Shown here in pieces: positions 1 through 11,745 of a stretch of 11,808 nucleotides of DNA. Source of the DNA: Acidobacteria bacterium AH-259-G07. GTDB taxonomy: Bacteria > Acidobacteriota > UBA6911 > RPQK01 > JADFOI01. The stretch is taken from positions 1-11,808 of the forward strand of contig JALLON010000058.1 of assembly GCA_027717925.1 (NCBI GenBank), given 5' to 3'. Position 1 is the stretch's first letter. Each line of letters opens with the position of its first letter. The notes beneath the pieces are model-generated. The model was given only the letters and a program-made list of their open reading frames with translations, ran no database searches and was not told the DNA's origin. Both the position numbers and the translations under genes were made by a program.

Positions 1-55
1 AAGATGAATCCTTTGGAGGCCGAACCCTCCGCTTTCTAATTGGACTGGGGAGTGA

Positions 56-1825
56 ATGCGAGACTCCATACCCGAAATTAAAACTGTTGGTTGTAAGTCA
101 CTCGATAAGATGAGTAGAGTTCAGGCGAGGGTCCCAGCGGTTTTGCTGACGATTTTGATCGCAGTTACAGGGGCGTTCCCTCAAAAAGCTACAGTCGAGT
201 TTGTGGATGTCGGAAAGAGCGTTGGCCTCACCGCGGTTTTTTATTGCGGTGGTCAGGAACGGAAAGAATACATTGTTGAAACCCTGGGTAGCGGTGTCGC
301 CTTATTTGATTACAACAATGATGGGTTTCTGGACGTTTTTTTTCCGAACGCCTCAAAATTGCAAGGCTTTCCATCCGGCCAGGAGCCGACAAACCATCTC
401 TATCACAATGAAGGAGATGGCACCTTTACCGATGCGTCAGAGGAGGCCGGTGTCTCACGCTCAGGATGGGGGCAAGGTGTCTGTGCGGGAGACTATGACA
501 ATGACGGTTTTGTGGATCTTTATGTTACCTATTGGGGTGAAAATGTCCTTTACCGGAATAACGGGAATGGAACGTTCACCGATGTGACGCAGGCCTCCGG
601 TACTGGCAGTGACCGATGGGGAACGAGCTGTACCTTTTTCGACTATGACCGGGACGGCCGGCTCGACCTTTTTATTGCGAATTACGTCGATTTCAACAAA
701 GAAACCACCCCGACCGCTGGTTCAACCGATCATTGTGTCTGGAAGGGCGTCCCGGTCATGTGTGGGCCCATCGGTCTTAAGGCTGAACTAAACCAGCTGT
801 TCCATAACAACGGATCGGGCCAATTCGAGGAAGTGTCCGGAGTTTCGGGAATTGTGGGGCCAGGACCAAGATACTCCCTCTCGGCGACAGCGCTCGACTA
901 CAACCAGGACAGCTGGACGGATCTCTATGTGGCTGTTGATTCTCAGGCCAATATTCTCTACAGCAACAATGGTGATGGAACTTTTACCGATGTCGCCTTG
1001 GAAGCGGGCGTAGCATACAACGAAGACGGCCGCGCGCAGGCCGGTATGGGATCAGATGCAGGTGACTACAATGCTGATGGCTTCCTGGACCTCATCACAA
1101 CAAATTTCGATGACGATACATCAGTCCTTTATCGAGCTCTCGGACTTGGGGGGTTTGTCGATGCGACTTATGCCGCTGGATTAGGTAGGAACATCAACTA
1201 TCTGGGATGGGGAACTGTTTTCTTGGACTATGACAACGACTCTTGGCTGGACATTATCATTGCTAATGGACATGTTTACCCGGAAGTGGAGAAGTATCAC
1301 CCCACTTCTCCGTTTCGCCAAAGGAAAATTCTTTACCAGAATCTGAAAGACGGCCGCTTCAAAGATGTCACATCACTTGCAGGAGCAACATTAATGCAGA
1401 AGTTTTCGAGCCGGGGACTGGCTGTGGGAGATTACGACAATGACGGCGATCTGGACGTATTTGTGAACAATATGGGCGATTCGCCTTCCCTGTTCCAAAA
1501 CCGCGTCGGTAACCGGAACGGCTTCATCTCGATCCGAACCGTGGGGACGAAATCAAACCGTGATGGGTTGGGCGCGCGGCTGAAGATCATCGCAGGCGGC
1601 CGGTCTCAATTCAATGAGGCTCGTTCTGGATCGAGTTTTATGTCCCACAACGATATGCGGACGCATTTTGGCGTAGGGAACGCCACAAAAATCGAACGTA
1701 TTGAAATCTGGTGGCCGAGTGGCCAATATGACTCAGTGGAAGATATCACCGTCAATCAGTTCCTGACCATAACAGAGGGCAAAGGGGTGACATCCCGACA
1801 AAAGCGACAGCTTTGTCCCGGTTAG
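56..1825 (+). CDS. Secreted VCBS/FG-GAP repeat protein with ASPIC/UnbV C-terminal domain (CRTAC1-like)
   Basis: This 589-residue protein is probably secreted and folds as a calcium-binding beta-propeller; its biochemical role is unknown. Seven DxDxDGxxD-type loops are visible: DYNNDGFLD (86-94), DYDNDGFVD (147-155), DYDRDGRLD (197-205), DYNQDSWTD (281-289), DYNADGFLD (337-345), DYDNDSWLD (391-399) and DYDNDGDLD (459-467). Most are followed by an 'LYxNNGDGTFTDV'-like strand. The Cys pair C227/C236 (CVWKGVPVMC) is typical of the long bacterial CRTAC1-like group. The ASPIC/UnbV module covers about 500-577 (DGLGARLKI, then HFGVGNATKIERIEIWWPSG). The start at 56 has GGGGAG only 3 bases upstream. 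ATG 110 instead gives a cleaner signal peptide (MSRVQARVPAVLLTILIAV), so the true start is open. The tail after about residue 577 is unlike the family and may come from a rearrangement. The gene looks more A+T-rich than its neighbours. The family call is firm; the substrate is not. Confidence 0.93.
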   Translation: MRDSIPEIKTVGCKSLDKMSRVQARVPAVLLTILIAVTGAFPQKATVEFVDVGKSVGLTAVFYCGGQERKEYIVETLGSGVALFDYNNDGFLDVFFPNASKLQGFPSGQEPTNHLYHNEGDGTFTDASEEAGVSRSGWGQGVCAGDYDNDGFVDLYVTYWGENVLYRNNGNGTFTDVTQASGTGSDRWGTSCTFFDYDRDGRLDLFIANYVDFNKETTPTAGSTDHCVWKGVPVMCGPIGLKAELNQLFHNNGSGQFEEVSGVSGIVGPGPRYSLSATALDYNQDSWTDLYVAVDSQANILYSNNGDGTFTDVALEAGVAYNEDGRAQAGMGSDAGDYNADGFLDLITTNFDDDTSVLYRALGLGGFVDATYAAGLGRNINYLGWGTVFLDYDNDSWLDIIIANGHVYPEVEKYHPTSPFRQRKILYQNLKDGRFKDVTSLAGATLMQKFSSRGLAVGDYDNDGDLDVFVNNMGDSPSLFQNRVGNRNGFISIRTVGTKSNRDGLGARLKIIAGGRSQFNEARSGSSFMSHNDMRTHFGVGNATKIERIEIWWPSGQYDSVEDITVNQFLTITEGKGVTSRQKRQLCPG

Positions 1826-1937
1826 GAGATACAGATGTGTTCCGGGGCTGCCCTGCAACCAGATGTAAGCGGGAACCTAAAATGCCAGTTACGCCTGCCA
1901 CCCGCAAGAAACATCGACGACTGAACCTCCGGTACAT
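1752..1937 (-). pseudogene. Remnant 5' end of a Tat-exported protein gene
   Basis: On the minus strand, ATG 1937 is preceded by GGAGG (plus 1945-1949) at an ideal 7-base spacing. It opens with MYRRFSRRCFLRVAGVTG and continues ILGSRLHLVAG. The core SRRCFLR closely matches the Tat consensus SRRxFLK, followed by a moderately hydrophobic stretch and a possible cleavage site after VAG. After about 35 residues the frame shows nothing family-like, runs antisense into the 3' end of the VCBS gene and stops at 1752 (61 codons in all). I read this as the surviving start of a gene whose body was lost when the sequence to the left was joined here. Tat leaders of this kind are common on DUF1501 proteins, Gfo/Idh/MocA-type oxidoreductases and similar proteins, but the parent family cannot be told. 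It could instead be a genuine tiny exported peptide, or chance. Confidence 0.5.
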
Positions 1938-1944
1938 TCGCACA

Positions 1945-1949
1945 CCTCC
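1945..1949 (-). promoter_or_regulatory. Ribosome-binding site (GGAGG) of the Tat-leader remnant
   Basis: A minus-strand GGAGG lies 7 bases before ATG 1937. It decides that start over the upstream in-frame ATG 1967 and TTG 1976, and it is the main reason for treating the Tat-like reading frame as a former gene. Confidence 0.5.
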
Positions 1950-2145
1950 GACGCTGGATGAATTCATATCTGACAAATTACGAGTTGACTAAAGTAAACG
2001 AAATACTCGGATTATCTCCCCTCCGAACCGTGACCATGGAAACCGCGGCATCCTGAGATGATTATTTTGCAACGACTATGGCTCTAAGAGAAAGAGGGAA
2101 ATTCTGGCTGAAAACCGGCTTACGGAACCACTGTCCGGAGGGAAC

Positions 2146-2289
2146 TTGAGGAAAGCCACACGATATAGGAAAATCGACCTTACCCAGCTGTTTCCTGTCA
2201 TTGGAGGTGGGATCATCATTGTACCAGCAGTTGACATTATCCTGACTCGGAGGCAACCTGGAACAATGGAAAAACGAAGGGCTCCTCAC
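2146..2289 (+). other. In-frame 5' extension with alternative TTG start
   Basis: The frame of the large lipoprotein gene stays open upstream to TTG 2146, which has GGAGGG three bases before it (2137-2142). Translation from there adds 48 residues, including a hydrophobic run (LFPVIGGGIIIVPAVDIIL) followed by TRRQPG, ahead of the lipoprotein signal. Another in-frame ATG at 2266 (MEKRRAPH) has GGAGG 12 bases upstream. The extension would bury the lipoprotein signal inside the protein, so I prefer ATG 2290. The strong site at 2146 nevertheless leaves open a longer form or a translated leader. Confidence 0.3.
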
Positions 2290-6828
<4,539 letters not shown>

Positions 6829-6880
6829 AACTCCCAAAGGTGATGATGCACATCGACTTTCATAAGGCTTTCCGGGGACA

Positions 6881-6909
6881 TGAGGGCAACGGGGCTTCTC
6901 CCACCCTCA
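6881..6909. terminator. Weak nested hairpin, possible bidirectional terminator
   Basis: TGAGGG (6881-6886) pairs with CCCTCA (6904-6909). Inside it, GGG (6892-6894) pairs with CCC (6900-6902) around a CTTCT loop. The position between two converging stops fits a shared terminator. There is no T-tract on either side, so it is not a classical factor-independent terminator. Confidence 0.3.
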
Positions 6910-6933
6910 CACCGAACACCTCTGGGAAGGAAG

Positions 6934-6951
6934 TCGACGCTTAGCTGTCGA
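6934..6951. repeat. Short inverted repeat TCGAC/GTCGA
   Basis: TCGAC (6934-6938) and GTCGA (6947-6951) form a 5-bp stem with an 8-base loop, eight bases from the DUF1501 stop. It could help end transcription or protect the 3' end. It is short enough to be chance. Confidence 0.2.
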
Positions 6952-6958
6952 AGATGAG

Positions 6959-8425
6959 CTAGACGAGAATCGGCTTCACCACCTGGACCTTCTCAACACC
7001 TGTCAGCTTCGCATCGAGCCCCTGGAACTTGTGTGTGAACCGTTCATGGTCGATCCCGAATAAGTGCAACAATGTGGCCTGGAAGTCGCTAATGCGGACC
7101 GGGTCCCTGACGATGTTGTAGGAGAAATCGTCCGTCTCGCCGTGGACAACACCGCCTTGGATGCCACCGCCCGCCATCCATAGGCTGAAGCACCGTGGAT
7201 GATGGTCGCGCCCGAAGTCTGTGGGTGTGAGCTTGCCTTGGGAGTAGATCGTACGCCCGAACTCACCGCCCCAGATCACGAGGGTGTCTTCAAACAGGCC
7301 GCGTTCCTTGAGATCCTGAATGAGGGCCCAGCAGGCCCGGTCGACGTCCTTGCACTGACTGGGCAGCACCTCGGGGACCAAAGAGTGCACGTCCCAGCCG
7401 CGGTGGTAGATCTGGACGAAGCGGACGCCTCTTTCCATCAGACGCCGTGCCATCAGGCAGCTGTGCGCGAAGGTCCCGGCTTCCCTGGCATCCTCGCCGT
7501 AGAGTTTATAAGTACCTTTCGGCTCGTTGGAGACGTCCGTTAGTTCGGGTACCGAGGTCTGCATCCGGAAAGCCATCTCGTACTGCTCGATCCGGACCAG
7601 CGTCTCCGGATCGCCGATCTTCTCATGCTGGAGCTGGTTGAGTTGGCCGACGGCATCGAGCATGCGGCGGCGCATCTTCTTCGGGACGCCCCGGGGGTTC
7701 TTGATGTAGAGCACCGGGTCGGCACCCGCGCGCAGGGCGACACCCGCATGCTCACCCGGGAGGAAGCCGGCGCTCCAAAGGCGAGCAGAGATCGCCTGCA
7801 CGTTGGCCTTAGGGTGGGTGTGTTTGGCATTCATCACCACGAAAGTAGGCAAGTCCCGGTTGATGCTGCCCAGACCGTAGGCGAGCCAGGAGCCGATGCA
7901 CGGATAGCCGGCGATCATTCTTCCCGTCTGCATGAACGTGATGGCCGGCTCGTGGTTGATGGCCTCGGTGTGCATCGAGCGGATGATGGCGATGTCATCG
8001 ACCATTTTCGCCGTGTAAGGCAGAAGTTCGGAGATCCAGGCCCCACTGTCACCGTGCTGGCGGAACTCCCAGACCGACGGAGCAATTGGGAAGCGGGCCT
8101 GTCCTGAGGTCATCGTCGTGAGGCGCTGGCCCTGTTGGATCGAGTCCGGCAGGTCTTTGTCGTACCAGTCCTTCATCACCGGCTTGTAGTCCAGCAGGTC
8201 CATCTGCGGCGGCGCGCCCACCATGTGCAGGTAGATGGCGCGCTTGGCCCTCGGCGCAAAATGGGGCAGAGCAGGAAGCCCTCTGTAGGCTTCGGCTCCT
8301 TGGGGGGTAGCCTGGGTATCCTCAGTAAGCAAAGTTGCCAAGGCGACGGCGCCCAGGCCTCGGGCGCCCCGTGCGAAGAACTGTCTTCGAGTTTCAAGCA
8401 GAACCACTTCTTCGGATGGATCCAT
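6959..8425 (-). CDS. Tat-exported DUF1501 family protein
   Basis: This 488-residue protein belongs to DUF1501, within the alkaline phosphatase/sulfatase-like superfold; its reaction is not established. The N-terminus has a Tat motif TRRQFF (12-17) followed by ARGARGLGAVALATLL, so export in folded form is expected. Family landmarks are GAPPQMDLLDYKP (70-82), NHEPA (157-161), WGGEFGRT (385-392), GRDHHP (405-410) and MAGGGIQGG (417-425). The Asp/His-rich motifs would suit metal binding. The first landmark reads GAPPQ rather than the more usual GGPSQ. ATG 8425 is chosen because GGAGG lies 8 bases upstream. ATG 8473 would overlap the preceding gene, lacks a good ribosome site and puts 16 extra residues before the Tat motif. 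The gene follows the DUF1549/DUF1553 gene by 28 bases, so the two are very likely one operon, as this pair is in many planctomycetes and relatives. Confidence 0.93.
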   Translation of the reverse strand: MDPSEEVVLLETRRQFFARGARGLGAVALATLLTEDTQATPQGAEAYRGLPALPHFAPRAKRAIYLHMVGAPPQMDLLDYKPVMKDWYDKDLPDSIQQGQRLTTMTSGQARFPIAPSVWEFRQHGDSGAWISELLPYTAKMVDDIAIIRSMHTEAINHEPAITFMQTGRMIAGYPCIGSWLAYGLGSINRDLPTFVVMNAKHTHPKANVQAISARLWSAGFLPGEHAGVALRAGADPVLYIKNPRGVPKKMRRRMLDAVGQLNQLQHEKIGDPETLVRIEQYEMAFRMQTSVPELTDVSNEPKGTYKLYGEDAREAGTFAHSCLMARRLMERGVRFVQIYHRGWDVHSLVPEVLPSQCKDVDRACWALIQDLKERGLFEDTLVIWGGEFGRTIYSQGKLTPTDFGRDHHPRCFSLWMAGGGIQGGVVHGETDDFSYNIVRDPVRISDFQATLLHLFGIDHERFTHKFQGLDAKLTGVEKVQVVKPILV

Positions 8426-8433
8426 CTCCAAAA

Positions 8434-8438
8434 CCTCC
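8434..8438 (-). promoter_or_regulatory. Ribosome-binding site (GGAGG) of the DUF1501 gene
   Basis: A minus-strand GGAGG lies 8 bases before ATG 8425 and just past the stop of the upstream gene (8454-8456). It fixes the start at 8425 rather than 8473. Confidence 0.75.
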
Positions 8439-8453
8439 GTTGCGCCTGAGACG

Positions 8454-11400
8454 CTACTTGTTGAGAACCTCATCGAGATTCATGATCAGGTTTGCCAGCA
8501 TTGTCAAAGCCGCAAATTGGTCCACGGGGAATGCCTGATCCGGCTTGGATTCGCCGGTCTTTAAGAGCTTCCGTGCATCCTCGATGTTGGAATCGTAGTA
8601 CGCCAGGTAGTCGTTGTAGGCCTGCCTGGCGATGGTGCGCTCTTGTTTGTCGAACGGGCGCGCGATCAAACGCATCGTCATGTAGTCGACGCGCTGGTCA
8701 AGGCCCTGCCCTGCCTCTCTCATCGTTTTCTCAGCCAGGTGCCGCGATGCCTCAACGAACTGCGGGTCGTTCATGGTCACGAGCGCCTGCAGCGGCGTGT
8801 TGGTGCGCTCGCGCCGGACGGTGCAGTTCTCCCGAGTGGGGGCGTTGAAGATCCCCATGGATGGCGGCGGAGCGGCCCGTTTCCAGAACGTGTACAGACT
8901 CCGACGGTACAGTTTGCGGCCTGTGTCCCGCTCGTAAAAGCGTGTATTGCTCTGCGGCATGGCCACAACTTCCCAGATGCTATCGGGCTGATAGGGCTTA
9001 ACGCTGGGCCCGCCGATCTCGCGCACCAGCAGTCCGCTGGCTGCCAGGGCGTAGTCACGCACCATTTCGGCGGCCATGCGGAAGCGCGGTCCACGCGAAA
9101 GGAGGCGGTTTTGCGGGTCTCTGGCCAGCTTTTCTCCCGTGGAGCCAGCGGATTGCCGATAGGTCGCCGACATGACCATCATCTTGAAAAACTGCTTCAC
9201 GTTCCACCCGGAATCGCGGAACTCAACCGCCAGCCAGTCCAGGAGCTTCGGGTGCGAAGCCGGTTCGCCCTGAGAGCCGAAGTCCTCGGTGGTTTTGACG
9301 ATGCCCGTTCCGAAGACCTCTTGCCAGAACCGGTTGACGGTAACCCGGGGGGTGAGGGGATTGGAGTCGTGCACGAGCCACTTCGCCAGGCCGAGTCGGT
9401 TCCGCGGAAATGAGCCCGGCATCGGCGGCAAAGCAGCGGGGACGTTGGCCTGGACTTTGGCGCGAGGCTGGTCGTACATTCCGCGATAGAGAATGTGGGC
9501 ACTCGGCGCGGTATCCATGCGCTCCTGCATGACGTGAGTCACTGCACCCCGGCGGCGAATCTCCCGTCGCTCGAGGTCAACCTGGCCCCGCTCAACCAGT
9601 ACCTCTCGGTAGTCTCTGTCTTTGAGGTTGAAATAGTAGAGTTTGAGTGCCTCCCGCTCCTGGGCTGTCAGCTGGCTCAGCTGCTTGGTCCGAGCCGACT
9701 CGAGCACAGACCACAGCGAGACCAGCCGGGCTTCCTCGGCAGTAAGTGTGCGGTTGAAGATTCGGAAGTCGGCGATGGCACCGCCGGCGAAATAACGCTG
9801 AGACTCCTCACTTGACAATTTGCCCAGAAGGATCGGCTTGTCCGTGCGAATGCTTCCCTTGAGCTTGGCGAAGTATTCGCTGCCCAGGGTGGGGAGAGAC
9901 TGTCCGTTGAAGAAGAGGTTCAACCCGGCGCGTTCACCGCTGCCGTCATAGGACACGGCCAGGTGATTCCATGTACCGACCTCTAACTTCTGGTCGGCGT
10001 ACGCGGAAATGGAAATCGAGTCTTCCTTGCCGCCCACCAGCACCAACCTCGGCGTACGCGAGTTCACCGTGAGCGACCACCCGCGCCCGTTGTCGTCTGG
10101 ATCAGACTGGCTCGCGATCGCAAAGTTTCCATCGGCGTCCGGCTGATACAACCAAACCGTGATCGAGAAGGGCTTGTCGGTGTCAACGTACTTCAGGGTC
10201 GGAATCTCTGCCCAGCTTTCGCCTTCAAAACGCAAGGCCTTGCGATTCCCATCCGCGGTCTCACCGAGGGTGGCACCCTCGCTCAGTTCGATCGCCTGTC
10301 TTCCATCCTTCAGCCTGGCTTCGGCACCCTCGTCGATCGAAAGTGAAAGAAGCTCCGAGGAAGCGTCGAGGGGCAAATGCAGCGCTCGGTATTCACCTGT
10401 AGCGAGCCAGGCCTGGATTTTGGAGTCGGAAGCGGATTGGATTTTCTGCATGTGGCTCTCGAGCTCAGCAGGTCTGTGCTCCAGCTGCTTCCAGCGGGCG
10501 CGATCCTCCTGGCGTGGCACCACGACGACGGGTGGGGTGTCCGAGATGTTGAGGTCCAGGGCGTGCTGCGTCGCGTTCCGGAAGAATGCCGTCATCGAGT
10601 AGAAGTCTTTCCGGGAGATCGGGTCGAACTTGTGGTTGTGGCAGCTGGCGCAGCCAAGGGTCAGGCCAAGCCAGACCGCCCCGGTGGTCTCGGCCCGGTC
10701 CTGGGCATACATCGCCTCGACTTCCTCGACGATAACACCCCCCTCGTTGGTGGTGACGTTACAGCGGTGGAAGCCTGTGGCGATGCGCTTCTCCAGGGTG
10801 GGATTGGGGAGAAGGTCACCCGCGATCTGCTCGATCGTGAACTGCTTGAAGGACAGGTTCTTGTTGAAGGCGCTGATGACCCAATCCCGGTAGGGCCATA
10901 TCTCACGGTAGTTGTCGATGTGCAGGCCGTGGGTGTCGGCGTAGCGGGCCGCATCCAGCCAGTAACGGGCACGGTGCTCGCCCCAGTGAGGTGACTCCAG
11001 CAGGCGATCCACCAGCTTCTCGTAGGCCTTCTTCGAAGAGTCGTTCACAAAGTCATCGACCTCCTCAGGAGTTGGAGGAAGGCCGGTCAAATCGAGAGAA
11101 ACGCGACGAATGAGCGTGCGACGATCCGCCTCAGGGCTTGGCTCCAGGCCTTCGGCCTCCAGACGGGCCAGAATCAAGCGATCGATTTCTTTGCGAACCC
11201 ACTCGCGCTTCTTGAAGTCGGGTAACGGGGGACGCTTCAGCGCCTGGAAGGACCAGTGCTGATCCCAGGAGCCCCCCTCTTGGATCCAGCGCTTGATCAG
11301 GGAGATCTGTATTTTGGTCAGTGGCTTCTGGCCGTAAGGCATCCGCCACATGGGGTCATTGGAGGTGACGCGTTTGTAGAGTAGACTGGCCTCCAAATCA

Positions 11401-11639
11401 CCCGGAACTATGGGGGCTCCGTTGTCGCGCTGGGCGAAAAGGCCCTGTCGTATGTCGAGGCGCAGTCCAACCTTGCGGGTGTTGTCGTCCGGGCCATGGC
11501 ATTGGAAGCAGTTGTCGGCGAGAATCGGGCGGATGTACCGCTGAAAATCAACGGTTTGGCCCGACTCCTGGGCAGGAGTGCCGAACACAACTGTCGTCAG
11601 CCATGAAGTAAAGATGAGAGCAGAGAAACATCGACTCAT
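8454..11639 (-). CDS. PSC1-DUF1549-LamG-DUF1553 (PSD1) cytochrome-like exported protein
   Basis: This 1,061-residue exported protein has an Sec-type signal (MSRCFSALIFTSWLTTVVFG). A planctomycete-type cytochrome c domain (PSC1) follows at about 30-125, with CFQCH (44-48) and the candidate axial ligand Met100 in WRMPYG. DUF1549 spans about 150-350, with ARYADTHGLH and WPYRDWVI; it contains a second CxxCH, CASCH (330-334), next to NHKFDP. A LamG/concanavalin-like beta domain lies at about 465-640 (RFEGESWAEIP, TWNHLAVSYDG, ADFRIFNRTLT), then DUF1553/PSD1 at about 740-1000 (NPLTPRVTVNRFW, RRSLYTFWKR, TNTPLQALV, MNDPQFVEAS). LamG domains often bind sugars, so a glycan target is plausible; the reaction is unknown. 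ATG 11639 is preferred because it begins the signal peptide, has AAGAAGG 11 bases upstream and lies below a promoter candidate. The longer start at 11720 lacks a ribosome site. Confidence 0.93.
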   Translation of the reverse strand: MSRCFSALIFTSWLTTVVFGTPAQESGQTVDFQRYIRPILADNCFQCHGPDDNTRKVGLRLDIRQGLFAQRDNGAPIVPGDLEASLLYKRVTSNDPMWRMPYGQKPLTKIQISLIKRWIQEGGSWDQHWSFQALKRPPLPDFKKREWVRKEIDRLILARLEAEGLEPSPEADRRTLIRRVSLDLTGLPPTPEEVDDFVNDSSKKAYEKLVDRLLESPHWGEHRARYWLDAARYADTHGLHIDNYREIWPYRDWVISAFNKNLSFKQFTIEQIAGDLLPNPTLEKRIATGFHRCNVTTNEGGVIVEEVEAMYAQDRAETTGAVWLGLTLGCASCHNHKFDPISRKDFYSMTAFFRNATQHALDLNISDTPPVVVVPRQEDRARWKQLEHRPAELESHMQKIQSASDSKIQAWLATGEYRALHLPLDASSELLSLSIDEGAEARLKDGRQAIELSEGATLGETADGNRKALRFEGESWAEIPTLKYVDTDKPFSITVWLYQPDADGNFAIASQSDPDDNGRGWSLTVNSRTPRLVLVGGKEDSISISAYADQKLEVGTWNHLAVSYDGSGERAGLNLFFNGQSLPTLGSEYFAKLKGSIRTDKPILLGKLSSEESQRYFAGGAIADFRIFNRTLTAEEARLVSLWSVLESARTKQLSQLTAQEREALKLYYFNLKDRDYREVLVERGQVDLERREIRRRGAVTHVMQERMDTAPSAHILYRGMYDQPRAKVQANVPAALPPMPGSFPRNRLGLAKWLVHDSNPLTPRVTVNRFWQEVFGTGIVKTTEDFGSQGEPASHPKLLDWLAVEFRDSGWNVKQFFKMMVMSATYRQSAGSTGEKLARDPQNRLLSRGPRFRMAAEMVRDYALAASGLLVREIGGPSVKPYQPDSIWEVVAMPQSNTRFYERDTGRKLYRRSLYTFWKRAAPPPSMGIFNAPTRENCTVRRERTNTPLQALVTMNDPQFVEASRHLAEKTMREAGQGLDQRVDYMTMRLIARPFDKQERTIARQAYNDYLAYYDSNIEDARKLLKTGESKPDQAFPVDQFAALTMLANLIMNLDEVLNK

Positions 11640-11690
11640 GGCCTTAGCCGCCTTCTTTGGACAGGCTCCAAAGCGGCATGGGAAACCCCC

Positions 11691-11719
11691 ATTATACGTC
11701 CCGCCCCGTGCAGTTGCCA
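11691..11719 (-). promoter_or_regulatory. Candidate sigma-70-type promoter of the DUF1553-DUF1501 operon
   Basis: On the minus strand a perfect TATAAT (plus 11691-11696) has TGGCAA (plus 11714-11719) 17 bases upstream as a weak -35 box (3 of 6 matches). Transcription would begin near 11684, giving a leader of about 45 bases before ATG 11639. The -10 box is strong; the -35 box is poor, so an activator may help. Confidence 0.45.
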
Positions 11720-11745
11720 TAGGTGCAAGGACTAAACCTATAGGT
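11719..11745. promoter_or_regulatory. Possible operator: palindrome ACCTATAGGT with repeated ATAGGT
   Basis: ACCTATAGGT (11736-11745) is a perfect 10-bp palindrome. Its half-site ATAGGT recurs at 11719-11724, exactly 21 bp (two helical turns) away and touching the -35 region of the promoter candidate. This placement would suit a regulator bound on one face of the DNA. The sites are short, so chance is a real alternative. Confidence 0.25.

Larger units (their letters stand above)
1826..2289. other. Intergenic region between the VCBS gene and the five-module gene
   Basis: These 464 bases hold the Tat-leader remnant (up to 1937) and then about 350 bases with no convincing gene. The right half, 2146-2289, is an open frame continuous with the next gene and is listed separately. 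A TTGACT at 1985-1990 and a TTGACA at 2231-2236 look like -35 boxes, but neither has a good -10 at 16-18 bases. The promoter of the large gene therefore cannot be placed with confidence. No factor-independent terminator was seen after the VCBS stop. Confidence 0.5.
6829..6958. other. Convergent intergenic region
   Basis: These 130 bases separate the stop of the large plus-strand gene from the stop of the DUF1501 gene, which faces it. No gene is evident. Both transcription units must end here, and two small inverted repeats (listed separately) are the only candidates for that function. Confidence 0.6.

Noticed and set aside
15..31. GGAGG...CCTCC inverted repeat near the left edge
   Set aside because: It is a 5-bp stem with no T-tract and no visible upstream gene to terminate; too weak to call.
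1985..2015. TTGACT as a promoter -35
   Set aside because: The best partner, GATTAT at 2010-2015, is 19 bases away and a poor match.
2231..2259. Perfect TTGACA as a -35 box for the large gene
   Set aside because: The bases 16-18 positions downstream (around CAACCT) do not resemble a -10 box, and the following GGAGG fits a ribosome site better.
8426..8473. Upstream ATG 8473 giving a 4-gene-style overlap with the DUF1553 stop
   Set aside because: No ribosome-binding site is seen before it, while ATG 8425 has GGAGG at ideal spacing and places the Tat motif near the N-terminus.
8643..9413. 256-codon open frame on the plus strand
   Set aside because: It is antisense to the DUF1553 domain, where the real frame has strong family motifs. 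It is explained by G+C-rich codon positions.
10377..10994. 205-codon open frame on the plus strand
   Set aside because: It is a shadow of the LamG/DUF1549 region of the minus-strand gene, with no recognisable motif.
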